Source of the DNA: Herbinix hemicellulosilytica
Lineage (GTDB): Bacteria; Bacillota; Clostridia; Lachnospirales; Lachnospiraceae
Assembly (NCBI RefSeq): GCF_002904165.1
Contig: NZ_CVTD020000015.1
Location: forward strand, 372,001-436,000
DNA: 64,000 bases
Direction of reading: 5' to 3'
Position numbers and translations under genes: made by a program. Numbering within the stretch: position 1 is the first letter of the stretch; every line of letters starts with the position of its first letter. Of this stretch, positions 24,998-33,212 are shown piece after piece. The notes under the pieces were generated by a model. It was not told where the DNA came from, did no database searches, and was given only the letters and a program-made list of their open reading frames with translations.

Positions 24998-26194
24998 TTA
25001 AGCTTCCGGAACTTCAGTTTTGATGGTAGGGACATATTTTTTAAGATTTGAAATGTCAAGATACAGGAAGCTGTTGTTGTCCTTTGGCTTGCCGTAGCCG
25101 TACAGTTTAATCAGATATACTCTTTCGTCTTCAAGGAAACGATAGCTGTCATCGTACTCAATTCGGCCATCTCTGCCAGTACCCAGTACAGCAAAATATC
25201 TCTCACCAATACCCAAGATTGCCTTGCCCTGTTCAACATATGCCGACTGTGCAACTGTTGTCGGGAACGGGAAAATGTCGTTTACATATCCACCCTGCGG
25301 TGTCTTATATGTAGTCGCCGGCATTACTTTTTTCAGATAGTCAACTGGATTAACTACTAACAGCACATTTGAAATTGCTCTATTAAGCCCATTAGGACCA
25401 ATTGCCAACTGTGCCAGTAAGTTACCGTAGCTTTCAGGTCCGAAATCCGATACGGCAATTGCTGTTTTATCTGCATAACCAGTTTCCGTGCTGTAATTTG
25501 TAAGGTCTTTTTTCATTCCAATCGGCTCATAGATAGATGCTCCTTCAACAACGCCACGACCATTTATAATTCCATCTTCAAGGCCGTTTGCAACTGCTTC
25601 ATAAAGGATCGCCCTTACATAACGGTCAAGCCATTCAGGGCCTAAGTCAAGCATAGCTTTTGCAACCGGAATATATGCAGAAAGTTTATTTTGCCCGAAG
25701 GTTACCTTATGGAATGATGCTGATAACTGCTGTACAATTTCGCCGGTTATTTTACCCCATACAGCCTTAAATCTGCCATCCATGCTGGAATACAGGTACT
25801 CTGTCAAAGCCTCGGCATTTTCAAAATTAATTGCATTAAGCAGAGGATGATTTTCGGTAATATCCTCGAATACAGCATTAATAACGGTCTTGGGCAACGT
25901 ATCATCAAGTTCAGTTAATGCCTGCTTGGGATTGCTGGACCTCATTGCATCAATAACTTTTGCATAGTACTGTTTTTCTTCGGATGTCAGTACTCTTACG
26001 CCACGGCCGGCAAGAATAACATTATCAACTGCACTGACAAGTCCTTTTGCCTCTGCCATAACAGCTTCCTGGAGCATATCGGTATATTCCTCAAAAGATT
26101 TAGCAAAGGCCTCTTTGTCATCTTTCTTAATTGCTTCCTGGATCCTGTTGGCTAAATCAGCCTTTTTTGCCTGTAAAGTATCAAGATTAATCAT
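24998..26194 (-). CDS. Major capsid protein, HK97 fold
   Basis: 398 aa. The N-terminal 100 residues are a charged helical scaffold-like delta domain (LQAKKADLANRIQEAIKKDD) that the prohead protease would remove. The rest has HK97-type features (LPKTVINAVFEDITENHPLL, an internal E-loop region, and VYLIKLYGYGKPKDNNSFLYLD at the end). AAAGGAAGG precedes the ATG. It follows the ClpP-type protease, as in many Gram-positive cos phages. Confidence 0.93.
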   Translation of the reverse strand: MINLDTLQAKKADLANRIQEAIKKDDKEAFAKSFEEYTDMLQEAVMAEAKGLVSAVDNVILAGRGVRVLTSEEKQYYAKVIDAMRSSNPKQALTELDDTLPKTVINAVFEDITENHPLLNAINFENAEALTEYLYSSMDGRFKAVWGKITGEIVQQLSASFHKVTFGQNKLSAYIPVAKAMLDLGPEWLDRYVRAILYEAVANGLEDGIINGRGVVEGASIYEPIGMKKDLTNYSTETGYADKTAIAVSDFGPESYGNLLAQLAIGPNGLNRAISNVLLVVNPVDYLKKVMPATTYKTPQGGYVNDIFPFPTTVAQSAYVEQGKAILGIGERYFAVLGTGRDGRIEYDDSYRFLEDERVYLIKLYGYGKPKDNNSFLYLDISNLKKYVPTIKTEVPEA

Positions 26195-26209
26195 AAATAT
26201 CCTTCCTTT

Positions 26210-27004
26210 CTAAAATAATGATTCAAATAATTTTTTGGTTTTATTTTCTACCGGTTTTTGTTCCGGCTTTGGTGCTTTATCGGGCTCCTTAGCACTTGCA
26301 TTAATTTCTTCAAGAGCCTGTTTAACTATATCTTTTATTTCTTCTAAATTTGTAACTGTAAGATCGGAATTAAATGAAATAATTTTTGCCGGTTTGTTCT
26401 TATTTTTGAACAAATCAAAAAGCGCCTTTCTGGCGCTGGCAGCCGCTTTATTAGTTATGTTTTCACTAATAATCGACGTTGCAAAACCCATCTCTAATGC
26501 TTCATCCGGCAATAGCCAACTCTCATTATCCAAAAGTTCTTTGAGCCTATCCTCTGTGATATTGACATGTGCCATATATGCGTTAACAGCTGCCTGCGTA
26601 ATCTTTTCAAGGTCATCGGCTTCTTTCCGCAATTCATTGGCATTACCCGAAACCGTTGTCCAAGCATTATGAATGAACAGCATAGACGCATTATTCATGA
26701 TGCGTTCATCGCCGGCCATAAAAATAACGGATGCTATACTACAAGCAAATCCGTCTACAATGGTCCTTACTTTGGCTTTGTGGTTTTTCAGCAGGTTGTA
26801 AATCGCAAGGCCTTCTGCAACCTCGCCACCATAAGAATTGATATGAACATTGATTGTTTCAATATCTGGGCTAAGTTCCTGAAGTTCTTTTGACAAGGTA
26901 TAGGATGATACATCGTTGTCATACCATTCCCAGGAAGTTATATCACCGAAGATATAAACATCGGCTTCATTGCCATTGGTCAGTAATGCATAATATTTAT
27001 TCAT
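26210..27004 (-). CDS. Prohead protease, ClpP-type
   Basis: 264 aa with the ATG at 27004. The upstream GTG lies within the Shine-Dalgarno region, so it is not used. It is a ClpP-family serine protease that matures the capsid: ITVN-like strand (ETINVHINSYGGEVAEGLAI), nucleophile Ser in GFACSIASVIFMAGDE, and the catalytic His in MLFIHNAWT. The C-terminal 60 residues are acidic and helical. It overlaps the portal gene by 8 bp and precedes the capsid gene. Confidence 0.92.
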   Translation of the reverse strand: MNKYYALLTNGNEADVYIFGDITSWEWYDNDVSSYTLSKELQELSPDIETINVHINSYGGEVAEGLAIYNLLKNHKAKVRTIVDGFACSIASVIFMAGDERIMNNASMLFIHNAWTTVSGNANELRKEADDLEKITQAAVNAYMAHVNITEDRLKELLDNESWLLPDEALEMGFATSIISENITNKAAASARKALFDLFKNKNKPAKIISFNSDLTVTNLEEIKDIVKQALEEINASAKEPDKAPKPEQKPVENKTKKLFESLF

Positions 27005-28169
27005 TGTATCCTTCACCCCCTTCTAATACTGTTAATGCATTTTGTATTGTTTCATAGTTCTTTGTTATCCAGTGCTGCCATGCCCATGGTTCATCAATTA
27101 TTTCATGGCCTGCAGCTCTGCGAATATCATTAATACAATAAGCACCACTGCCTATAAGCTTATCTATGGCAGTTGCATTATCAAACAAATCAATATGCTT
27201 AATAGAAGTTGTGTCTATCTTTAAGTAAGTACCTCTTATAAATCCCTCATATCCGTTGCGTTTACGGTTTATTTCCTCCTGCAACATGTCACATAACGGA
27301 TCAATGCAGAAAGTTAATAGCTGGTCCACGGCCTTTGATGTATCTTGCACATCTCCACGGAGTAATGCCGGTGGTACCCCAAACACACGGGATGTAAAAT
27401 CAAATATATCATCTATCTGTGCACGGATATCTCTTGTGGTTTCGCTTTGGTACGTCTTTTGCTGCAGTTCTTTCCAATCTTGCCCCTGTCCTAAAGGTAA
27501 GGCTGCATTATCACCTTCAAGCCAAGCCTTGATTTTTTTATTGATAAGATCATCAAATACTTGCCTTTCCCTTGTTTCGGGTTGTGGCATAGTATCATAC
27601 TTGAATATTCCTTTTATTCCTCGGCTCCTTCTATATGCTGTCATGGTGTAAGAAATTAATTTCGCATACTGATTATATAGTCCGTTTATCAGTTCTCTTA
27701 TATTCTTATCATTCAACTGATAATAGAGGACGTCAGACTGTGTAAAAGTTTTATCAAAGGTAAAATCCCCGACCTGCACTTGTGTGAAAACATCTTCATA
27801 TAAAGCATATGGTTTACGGTCAAAACTGTCCGCTACCACAAGCTGCCCGTTCTGTTCTATCACAAGGCATTCGTTATTACGGTAAAGCTTAGCAATCAGT
27901 TTATGTAAAAATGCGCTGGAGTTTTGGTTTTTGTTGGGCTCAATATTCCAAAGGTAGTATTCTCTTTGCCTCACTTCTTTGCCGTTCAAAAACGTCTTAA
28001 ACTCGCATTTGCTTACAGTATTGGCAATTATGTTTACTGTACTCCAAAATGCCAGCTCGCGAATATAAATATCAAAAACAGTTGCTGCAATATCATCATT
28101 GTCTATATTTATATTTGCGGGTACCGACTTGCCGCTGAGTATCCATTTAAGCCTTTCTAAAACATTCAT
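26997..28169 (-). CDS. Phage portal protein, HK97 type
   Basis: 390 aa dodecameric ring at the packaging vertex. Recognisable portal features: N-terminal LAFWSTVNIIANTVSKCEFK, a central DVLYYQLNDKN strand, the FGVPPALLRGD motif, and the C-terminal INDIRRAAGHEIIDEPWAWQ. AGAAGGTGAAG precedes the ATG. Gene order terL-portal-protease-capsid is standard for this phage type. Confidence 0.93.
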   Translation of the reverse strand: MNVLERLKWILSGKSVPANINIDNDDIAATVFDIYIRELAFWSTVNIIANTVSKCEFKTFLNGKEVRQREYYLWNIEPNKNQNSSAFLHKLIAKLYRNNECLVIEQNGQLVVADSFDRKPYALYEDVFTQVQVGDFTFDKTFTQSDVLYYQLNDKNIRELINGLYNQYAKLISYTMTAYRRSRGIKGIFKYDTMPQPETRERQVFDDLINKKIKAWLEGDNAALPLGQGQDWKELQQKTYQSETTRDIRAQIDDIFDFTSRVFGVPPALLRGDVQDTSKAVDQLLTFCIDPLCDMLQEEINRKRNGYEGFIRGTYLKIDTTSIKHIDLFDNATAIDKLIGSGAYCINDIRRAAGHEIIDEPWAWQHWITKNYETIQNALTVLEGGEGYNE

Positions 28170-28183
28170 ACTTCACCTTCTTT

Positions 28184-29860
28184 CTATGCCAAAATCACCG
28201 GCAAATCATAGAATGTACTTTGTCCGGTGTCGAGTTCATCTTCTATAACCATGCTTGCCACAAGTGCCATAAAAGGGTCGGTTTTCCGGCTCTTTGCCTC
28301 GATTTTTGCATAATAAAAATTGCCAGTATCTGTACCTGTTTTTTTGCCTGCACGTACCCTTTTAGTATTATTAATCGCCCATCTTAATGCGGGATTATCT
28401 CCCCATATAAAAAGCTGTTTATTAAAGCAACTCTCTATTACCGGCTGTATTCTCATTATGTCAGTTGGTTTAACCAAATATAGATTTTTTCTTTCTTTTG
28501 GATCAAAACCGATCTTTTCAAGTGCATCTTTCATGAGTGCATACCGGTAATTATCTATAGCTATTTTCTTTATGTTATATTTTTGAGCCATCTCAGTGAT
28601 ATATTCTGTCAACAACTCTGGACTTATTTCTACATCATCAACCGGTACACATTGTTCCCATGTTTGCCATGGTGCTTTTACCCGGAATAATTCAGGGTTC
28701 TGTGTGCATACCCAATACCGGCCAAAATCATATCTCAGGTCGCCTTTGCGAAAATGGAGGTTAACTGCAGCCCAGTCTCTCAAGGAGGCATAGTCAATAC
28801 CGACTGTACAACTCCAACCTGTTAAATCCGGTAAGGGTTTATTTGTGGCAGCTATGTTATCCCATTCTGTCACTTGCAGTTCACGATTACCTTTAGGCCA
28901 GTTCATACGTTTGGTATAAAATTCTTCCTCTATTGCAGGCTTGTATTTCATTTCGATAAATTCCTGCTCCATCTCTGCTTTAAGGGTCGGTAAATACTTT
29001 AAAGACGGATTTGCCTTATGCCACATTTCTGGATTTAATACTTCTTTTTCATCGTCTACTCGGTATAAAAGAGGCAACCATCGCAATTCTTTTATCGTGC
29101 CGTTTAGAATATCTTCGGCAATAGCAATCATATCATCTAAAACGCCCTCTCGGACATTTCCGTTTGTTGTTATATAAAAAGCTCTGGAATGTTTGCGTTT
29201 TCCAAAGCTTGATGTAAATACTTTAATTTGGTCATAACTTTCATACTGATGTACTTCATCAAATATCAGGCAACCTGTACGCTTACTATCCTTTGTCTTT
29301 GCATTGGATGTGTTGAATTTGATATAGGACTTTGTTTTTAGGTTTTTTATGAGTTCCTTGCTTTTATAGAAAAACTTTTTTGATTTTGCCCATGTTCTTT
29401 CAAGCACATCATATATATCTTCAAAGCTTGTCTTTGCCTGATCCTCTGCATTTGCAACTATATCTATGTTATACCCTGTTACGCCGTGATAATGTGTTGT
29501 TAAATACCATGCTATAGGGGAAATAAAGCCATTTTTACCGTTTCCCCTGCCCATCATAATAAAGAATGTAGAGAAAACAACTGTATCATCTGACTTGTAA
29601 TAACAATGGATTAAAGCCAAAACAAATAATTCCCAATCAAAAAGAGATACCTCAAAGTATCTCTCTATTAATTCCACAGCTTTATCAATTTTCTCGGCAT
29701 CTATAAACACATCCGGGTTATTGAGCTTGTATTCGATATAGTCACAGGCCAACAATATATCTTTACCGACTATGTTTTTACCGGACCGGCAATAATCTAT
29801 ATATTGGTCAATATAAGGGTGGTAATCTTTTTGTCTACATTTCATCGTCGCCGTCATCCG
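28184..29860 (-). CDS. Terminase large subunit
   Basis: About 558 aa motor/nuclease that packages phage DNA. Walker A is in MMGRGNGKNGFISP, near residue 105. Walker B is in GCLIFDEVHQY, followed by the coupling motif FYITTNG. The C-terminal nuclease domain includes VGIDYASLRDWAAV and IAIDNYR. It overlaps the small subunit gene; several starts are possible (GTG 29869, ATG 29860, ATG 29848) and 29860 is a compromise. Downstream is the portal. Confidence 0.94.
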   Translation of the reverse strand, partial: RMTATMKCRQKDYHPYIDQYIDYCRSGKNIVGKDILLACDYIEYKLNNPDVFIDAEKIDKAVELIERYFEVSLFDWELFVLALIHCYYKSDDTVVFSTFFIMMGRGNGKNGFISPIAWYLTTHYHGVTGYNIDIVANAEDQAKTSFEDIYDVLERTWAKSKKFFYKSKELIKNLKTKSYIKFNTSNAKTKDSKRTGCLIFDEVHQYESYDQIKVFTSSFGKRKHSRAFYITTNGNVREGVLDDMIAIAEDILNGTIKELRWLPLLYRVDDEKEVLNPEMWHKANPSLKYLPTLKAEMEQEFIEMKYKPAIEEEFYTKRMNWPKGNRELQVTEWDNIAATNKPLPDLTGWSCTVGIDYASLRDWAAVNLHFRKGDLRYDFGRYWVCTQNPELFRVKAPWQTWEQCVPVDDVEISPELLTEYITEMAQKYNIKKIAIDNYRYALMKDALEKIGFDPKERKNLYLVKPTDIMRIQPVIESCFNKQLFIWGDNPALRWAINNTKRVRAGKKTGTDTGNFYYAKIEAKSRKTDPFMALVASMVIEDELDTGQSTFYDLPVILA

Positions 29861-30158
29861 GATCACCATCCTGAGATGGCTTCAGACCTAGGGCGGCCAA
29901 AAGCTTTATCATTTGCTGATTTACTTTTACCAGCATATCAACGCTGTCATTCTTTTTATGACCCCATTGATTTGCGCCGTTCTGCCATTTAACGGTAACG
30001 CCCCGGTCCTTAATGTCGGCTATCAATTTCTTTTTGGTATCCCAAAGTTCCATATAGTCATTAACCAAATCAATATAATACTGGCCAACTGTACCGTTGC
30101 GCTCCAACTGATCAAGTAAATCTTGCTTTATTTCCGATTTTTTAATTCTTTTTGCCAT
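29835..30158 (-). CDS. Terminase small subunit, P27-like
   Basis: 107 aa DNA-binding packaging subunit of the P27 type: basic N-terminus (MAKRIKKSEIKQDLLDQLER), VGQYYIDLVNDYMELWDTKK helix, the conserved N.A.QWGHKKNDSVDMLVKVNQQ region, and an acidic C-terminus. It lies immediately before the large subunit, overlapping it by a few codons, and after an HNH nuclease, the arrangement of cos-type phages. Confidence 0.9.
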   Translation of the reverse strand: MAKRIKKSEIKQDLLDQLERNGTVGQYYIDLVNDYMELWDTKKKLIADIKDRGVTVKWQNGANQWGHKKNDSVDMLVKVNQQMIKLLAALGLKPSQDGDPDDGDDEM

Positions 30159-30274
30159 TTACCACCCCTCCCCTCATGTGAGAATTTCAAAATTTCTGTT
30201 TTGTCTACCCCATGGCCGAGTAACGGGCTTTGGTTTAAAACTTTAATTTTTTCGACCGGGGGTATTACCAAAGG
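30159..30274. other. Non-coding gap before the terminase small subunit; possible cos region
   Basis: The 116-bp gap between terS and the small upstream gene is unusually GC-rich for this DNA in two short patches (TACCCCATGGCCGAGTAACG near 30205-30224 and CGACCGGGGGTATTACC at 30253-30269). In HNH-TerS-TerL phages the cohesive end site often lies next to terS. This is a candidate only; the cut positions cannot be read from sequence. Confidence 0.35.
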
Positions 30275-30496
30275 TTACCTTTCCTTCCCAACAGTAATCA
30301 ACTTAACTCTTACTACTTCATACTCATCAGACATGCGCCTGCGAAGCATATCTAATTCTGCTTGTGCTTTTGTGTAGTATGTTAATGCTCTTTCAGTTGA
30401 TGTTATTTGTTTATATGTATTATCTTTTGGATTGCATTGACTGTAATCTGTTCCGCTTACATACATATTTGTCTTTTTATTTATAATTGCATACAT
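30275..30496 (-). CDS. Small late-region protein, unknown
   Basis: 73 aa starting MYAIINKKTNMYVSGTDYSQ. The ATG at 30496 is chosen, with AGAGGTGG upstream. A short beta segment is followed by a helix (ALTYYTKAQAELDMLRRRMS) and a final strand. Small proteins with this layout are common in Firmicutes prophages; no function is known to me. It lies between HNH and terS. Confidence 0.6.
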   Translation of the reverse strand: MYAIINKKTNMYVSGTDYSQCNPKDNTYKQITSTERALTYYTKAQAELDMLRRRMSDEYEVVRVKLITVGKER

Positions 30497-30498
30497 GA

Positions 30499-30846
30499 TT
30501 ACCACCTCTCTGGTGTCAACGGCTCCTTCTTTTCTTTCTGTCTGTGGTCATGCCTAGCCTCATGACAATTGTGACACAAAGGAATAAGGTTTTGATACTC
30601 CTTTCCCTGATATATGTAAGTCTCGCTCAATGCTAATTCCGGATGATTTTTTACATACTGTACATGGTGTACATGAGTTGCTTTGGTATAATATCCTTTT
30701 ATCTTACAGTCTAAACATCCATCTTTCTTATACTTCTTTAATATCTTTTTCCTTAGTTTGCGCCATTCCTTAGATACATAAAATTCATGTAATCTGCCTT
30801 CATCTATAAGCCGCCGGATCCATTTACCACATTTCTCCTGTGTCAT
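30499..30846 (-). CDS. HNH endonuclease associated with packaging
   Basis: 115 aa with a clear HNH/zinc pattern: CLDCKIKG, HVHHVQYVKNHP, NLIPLCHNCHEARHDH. HNH proteins next to the terminase genes are needed for terminase cutting in cos phages such as HK97, and this one directly precedes the packaging genes. It is the first gene of the late operon, starting 29 bp after a terminator hairpin. Confidence 0.92.
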   Translation of the reverse strand: MTQEKCGKWIRRLIDEGRLHEFYVSKEWRKLRKKILKKYKKDGCLDCKIKGYYTKATHVHHVQYVKNHPELALSETYIYQGKEYQNLIPLCHNCHEARHDHRQKEKKEPLTPERW

Positions 30847-30874
30847 AGCATCACCGTTTTAAAATATAATAAAA

Positions 30875-30890
30875 GCACCCTTTTGGGTGC
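30875..30890 (-). terminator. Terminator between the cargo module and the late operon
   Basis: Stem GCACCC / GGGTGC with an AAAA loop on the minus strand, followed by TTTTATTATATTTT. It is about 190 bp after the PIN gene stop and just before the HNH gene, so it insulates the late genes from the cargo module promoter. Confidence 0.75.
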
Positions 30891-31083
30891 CTATATCCCT
30901 AAATATATGACGCATTGCTATACAATGATTTTATAAAGTAAATCTTCAACACTTTATAAAGAAATCGTGTTCTTTCGGTATAATACTTGATAAATTATAT
31001 AGAGATTAGACAACTTGGGTTACCTTTTTATTGTGATAAAACATCTCTAATGATACTTTACTTTTCTTTTAAGCATATTAACT
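30891..31083 (-). promoter_or_regulatory. AT-rich gap with a 9-bp inverted repeat; possible late control region
   Basis: Between the PIN gene and the terminator. It contains the perfect inverted repeat TTATAAAGT-N11-ACTTTATAA at 30931-30959. This may be an operator or an activator site, for example for the late regulator encoded at 33213-33635, but no promoter with good spacing was found and the terminator lies between it and the HNH gene. Otherwise nothing seen. Confidence 0.3.
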
Positions 31084-31650
31084 TTACTTTTTGTATAATA
31101 ACTTTCTGTTATATGTTATTATATCGACATTTTCGTCTATGTAAAAATCTGAATCATTTGTAATTATTTTTAAATTATTCTTCTTTGCTAATTCGATATA
31201 ATACCGATCATTAAAATCAAATGTTTGCTCATTATTAAAAATATTAGATATATCAATTTCTGAAAAAATATCGTCAAGTTTATGTCCAATAATTAATAGT
31301 TGATTATTAATTATGTTTGATACATCTTGTATTGTATCTTTATAATCATCTGTTTGTCGATAATCATATTTAAATTTAAATGTCTCCTTATCCAGCTGAT
31401 TAATTCTTATATATCTTTTATATTCTGCTTGTATGTATGAATTAACAAACTCAGATATAAATATTGATGGTATAAATATAGAAGCTTTGTTCCTTATAGC
31501 ATTATTAAAAATATTAGTATATATTCTTATATCATTATTTGAATATGAACCTGCTGTATAAAAAATATACATCATAACATTGCAATCAAAGAATAATCTA
31601 TCATTGCTTGTAGGAGTATAGTTAGCTGCATTAATTATTCTTTTGCTCAT
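31084..31650 (-). CDS. PIN-domain nuclease-like protein
   Basis: 188 aa. It fits the PIN fold of VapC-type ribonucleases: first acidic residue Asp22 in RLFFDCNVMMYIF, Glu67 in IFISEFVNSY, Asp145/Asp148 in FDFNDRYYIELA, and Asp166/Asp168 in IITNDSDFYI. It is longer than a minimal VapC, with a helical insert (about 70-130). The ATG at 31650 has GGGAGGA upstream and overlaps the end of the DUF4325 gene by 20 bp, so the two are probably coupled. It is the last gene of a three-gene module with its own promoter. RNA cleavage is inferred from the motif only. Confidence 0.75.
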   Translation of the reverse strand: MSKRIINAANYTPTSNDRLFFDCNVMMYIFYTAGSYSNNDIRIYTNIFNNAIRNKASIFIPSIFISEFVNSYIQAEYKRYIRINQLDKETFKFKYDYRQTDDYKDTIQDVSNIINNQLLIIGHKLDDIFSEIDISNIFNNEQTFDFNDRYYIELAKKNNLKIITNDSDFYIDENVDIITYNRKLLYKK

Positions 31651-31984
31651 TAAACACGTCCTCCCTTAAAAATTCAGACATATCGCTTTGCTGTGAATAA
31701 AACTGCTTTGCTCTCTCATTAACTCTCTTAAGTGTTAGTAAATCCTCTTTGGACATGTTTTTAATAATTAAATGTTTGCTTAAATAATCACTTGTATATT
31801 TACTATATAGATGACCTATTGCAGAATTCATAAATATAGACAAAATAGTATTTACACCTTTAAAGTCTAATGTAACATCTTCATTTTTTTCAAAAGCTTT
31901 AACTATTTTATCAAAAATAATATCCCCATCAGAGTCTAGTACAGCTCTTTCACCTGTAATATTAAATACCATTATATAAACCAT
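31631..31984 (-). CDS. STAS-like (DUF4325) protein
   Basis: 117 aa with the ATG at 31984, preceded by AGGGAGA; a longer reading frame upstream overlaps the ATPase and has no ribosome binding site. The middle has the DUF4325/STAS-like pattern: EDVTLDFKGVNTILSIFMNS, then AIGHLYSKY. In other genomes such proteins pair with a GHKL ATPase, as here, 13 bp downstream of it. By analogy with SpoIIAA, it may be the binding partner whose state is set by the ATPase. The C-terminus (SDMSEFLREDVFNEQK) overlaps the PIN gene. Confidence 0.75.
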   Translation of the reverse strand: MVYIMVFNITGERAVLDSDGDIIFDKIVKAFEKNEDVTLDFKGVNTILSIFMNSAIGHLYSKYTSDYLSKHLIIKNMSKEDLLTLKRVNERAKQFYSQQSDMSEFLREDVFNEQKNN

Positions 31985-31997
31985 ATCCACTCTCCCT

Positions 31998-32909
31998 TCA
32001 AAAAATATTAAAAATATCATCGTCTTCATTTTCATCAGTCGTAGCATATGGATATTGATCATCTAAATTAATAACTATAGTAACTATAGTACCAGGGAAA
32101 TATGAATAAATATTACTGGCTCGTTCTCCTTTCTTTCCTGTCTGCCAATATTCATTACCAGAACAAATATGAATTTCTCCTTTATTTTTAGTAATAAACT
32201 CATTAAGAAATGCTAAACCTTTTCCTCCACATTTACCATTTATTAATGGTTTAGTTGAATGATCTTCTATAACAGCCCATTCAATACCATGTTTAGGCGG
32301 TTCTTTCTTTAAATACGTGGAAAAAAAATCAATTACGTTTCTTTTTATTGTTTTTCCCAAATTAACAATAGTAAAAATTAATTGATTGGTAGAAAAATAT
32401 ATTTGTCCGCAAGATATTACTTTATCACACTGTCCATGCATTGGTGCATTACCGAATATTTCCTGTATATTAGTGCTTATCTTTTTTTTTAATACATCTG
32501 ACATATCTGCTAAACCACTCTTAGTTAATAGTACTTCATCAATATATTTACCAAATTTTTTCCCATCAGTACCTTTAAAAACTTTATAAGCTATTACACT
32601 ATTATACTCGTCATCTACATAATCTATTCCAAAATATTTTCCAAACCCGTTTTTACCCCATATTCTTTTAATAGAATCCCTAATTTGCTTTTCTCGAAAC
32701 TTTATGATAAGATCTGACTTTCTATGTTCGAAACACGCACCAATAATTGGTAATAAATTTGCATCTAACCAAAATAAATTTGAAAAATCTAAAAAAACAA
32801 TTTCCCCTGGTGGTGCTTCTAGTAATGGTTTTATACATTCTGCTAGTAATGTATAACCATAGCCTTCATTACATGTTTTAATTACCTGAGGAAAATTTAT
32901 AGTTACCAT
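31998..32909 (-). CDS. STAS-GHKL ATPase fusion protein
   Basis: 303 aa from the ATG at 32909 (AAGAGGCG upstream). Residues about 1-90 look like a STAS domain (EIVFLDFSNLFWLDANLLPI). Residues about 125-285 form a histidine-kinase-like (GHKL) ATPase: N box with Glu150 and Asn154 in NIQEIFGNAPMHGQ, and a G-rich lid box in GKCGGKGLAFLNEF at about 226-239. The usual D-x-G-x-G box is replaced by IVNLGKTI. There is no phospho-acceptor histidine domain. The layout resembles the anti-sigma factor SpoIIAB plus SpoIIAA joined together. First gene of the module. Confidence 0.8.
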   Translation of the reverse strand: MVTINFPQVIKTCNEGYGYTLLAECIKPLLEAPPGEIVFLDFSNLFWLDANLLPIIGACFEHRKSDLIIKFREKQIRDSIKRIWGKNGFGKYFGIDYVDDEYNSVIAYKVFKGTDGKKFGKYIDEVLLTKSGLADMSDVLKKKISTNIQEIFGNAPMHGQCDKVISCGQIYFSTNQLIFTIVNLGKTIKRNVIDFFSTYLKKEPPKHGIEWAVIEDHSTKPLINGKCGGKGLAFLNEFITKNKGEIHICSGNEYWQTGKKGERASNIYSYFPGTIVTIVINLDDQYPYATTDENEDDDIFNIF

Positions 32910-32953
32910 AAAACGCCTCTTATGTATATTCATGATATATTTTACTTATCATA

Positions 32954-32982
32954 ATTATACATAAACCAAAATTATACTGCAA
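32954..32982 (-). promoter_or_regulatory. Promoter of the ATPase-DUF4325-PIN module
   Basis: On the minus strand TTGCAG (32982-32977), 17 bp, TATAAT (32959-32954); 44 bp from the -10 to the ATPase ATG. With a terminator upstream (33070-33099), this makes the module an independent transcription unit, probably active in the lysogen. Confidence 0.75.
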
Positions 32983-33069
32983 TGATAATCTATTTAAAAT
33001 TTACATGACATATTATTTATCTTCAAAATGAAATCTATTAGTTCAGCCAATAGTTAACAAAACATAAAA

Positions 33070-33099
33070 CGGCCAATCAGTTAAGACACTGACTGGCCG
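33070..33099 (-). terminator. Terminator after the late regulator gene
   Basis: Stem CGGCCAGTCAGT / ACTGATTGGCCG on the minus strand (12 bp, one mismatch), followed by TTTTATGTTTTG. It is about 110 bp after the stop of the DUF1492-like gene and ends the early operon. Confidence 0.85.
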
Positions 33100-33212
33100 A
33101 CAGAAAGTCAACCATTTTATAACCTTCCTTGTTATACTTTAGCATATCCTTGTGTATCATAATATATCATGTTATATTTTCAGTTTATTTTTTTATTTAA
33201 GACTGTTTGCTT

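Larger units (their letters stand above)
32910..33212. other. Gap between cargo module and late regulator
   Basis: 303 bp, AT-rich. It holds the module promoter (32954-32982) and the terminator at 33070-33099. Beyond these, no ORF or repeat was seen. Confidence 0.7.
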
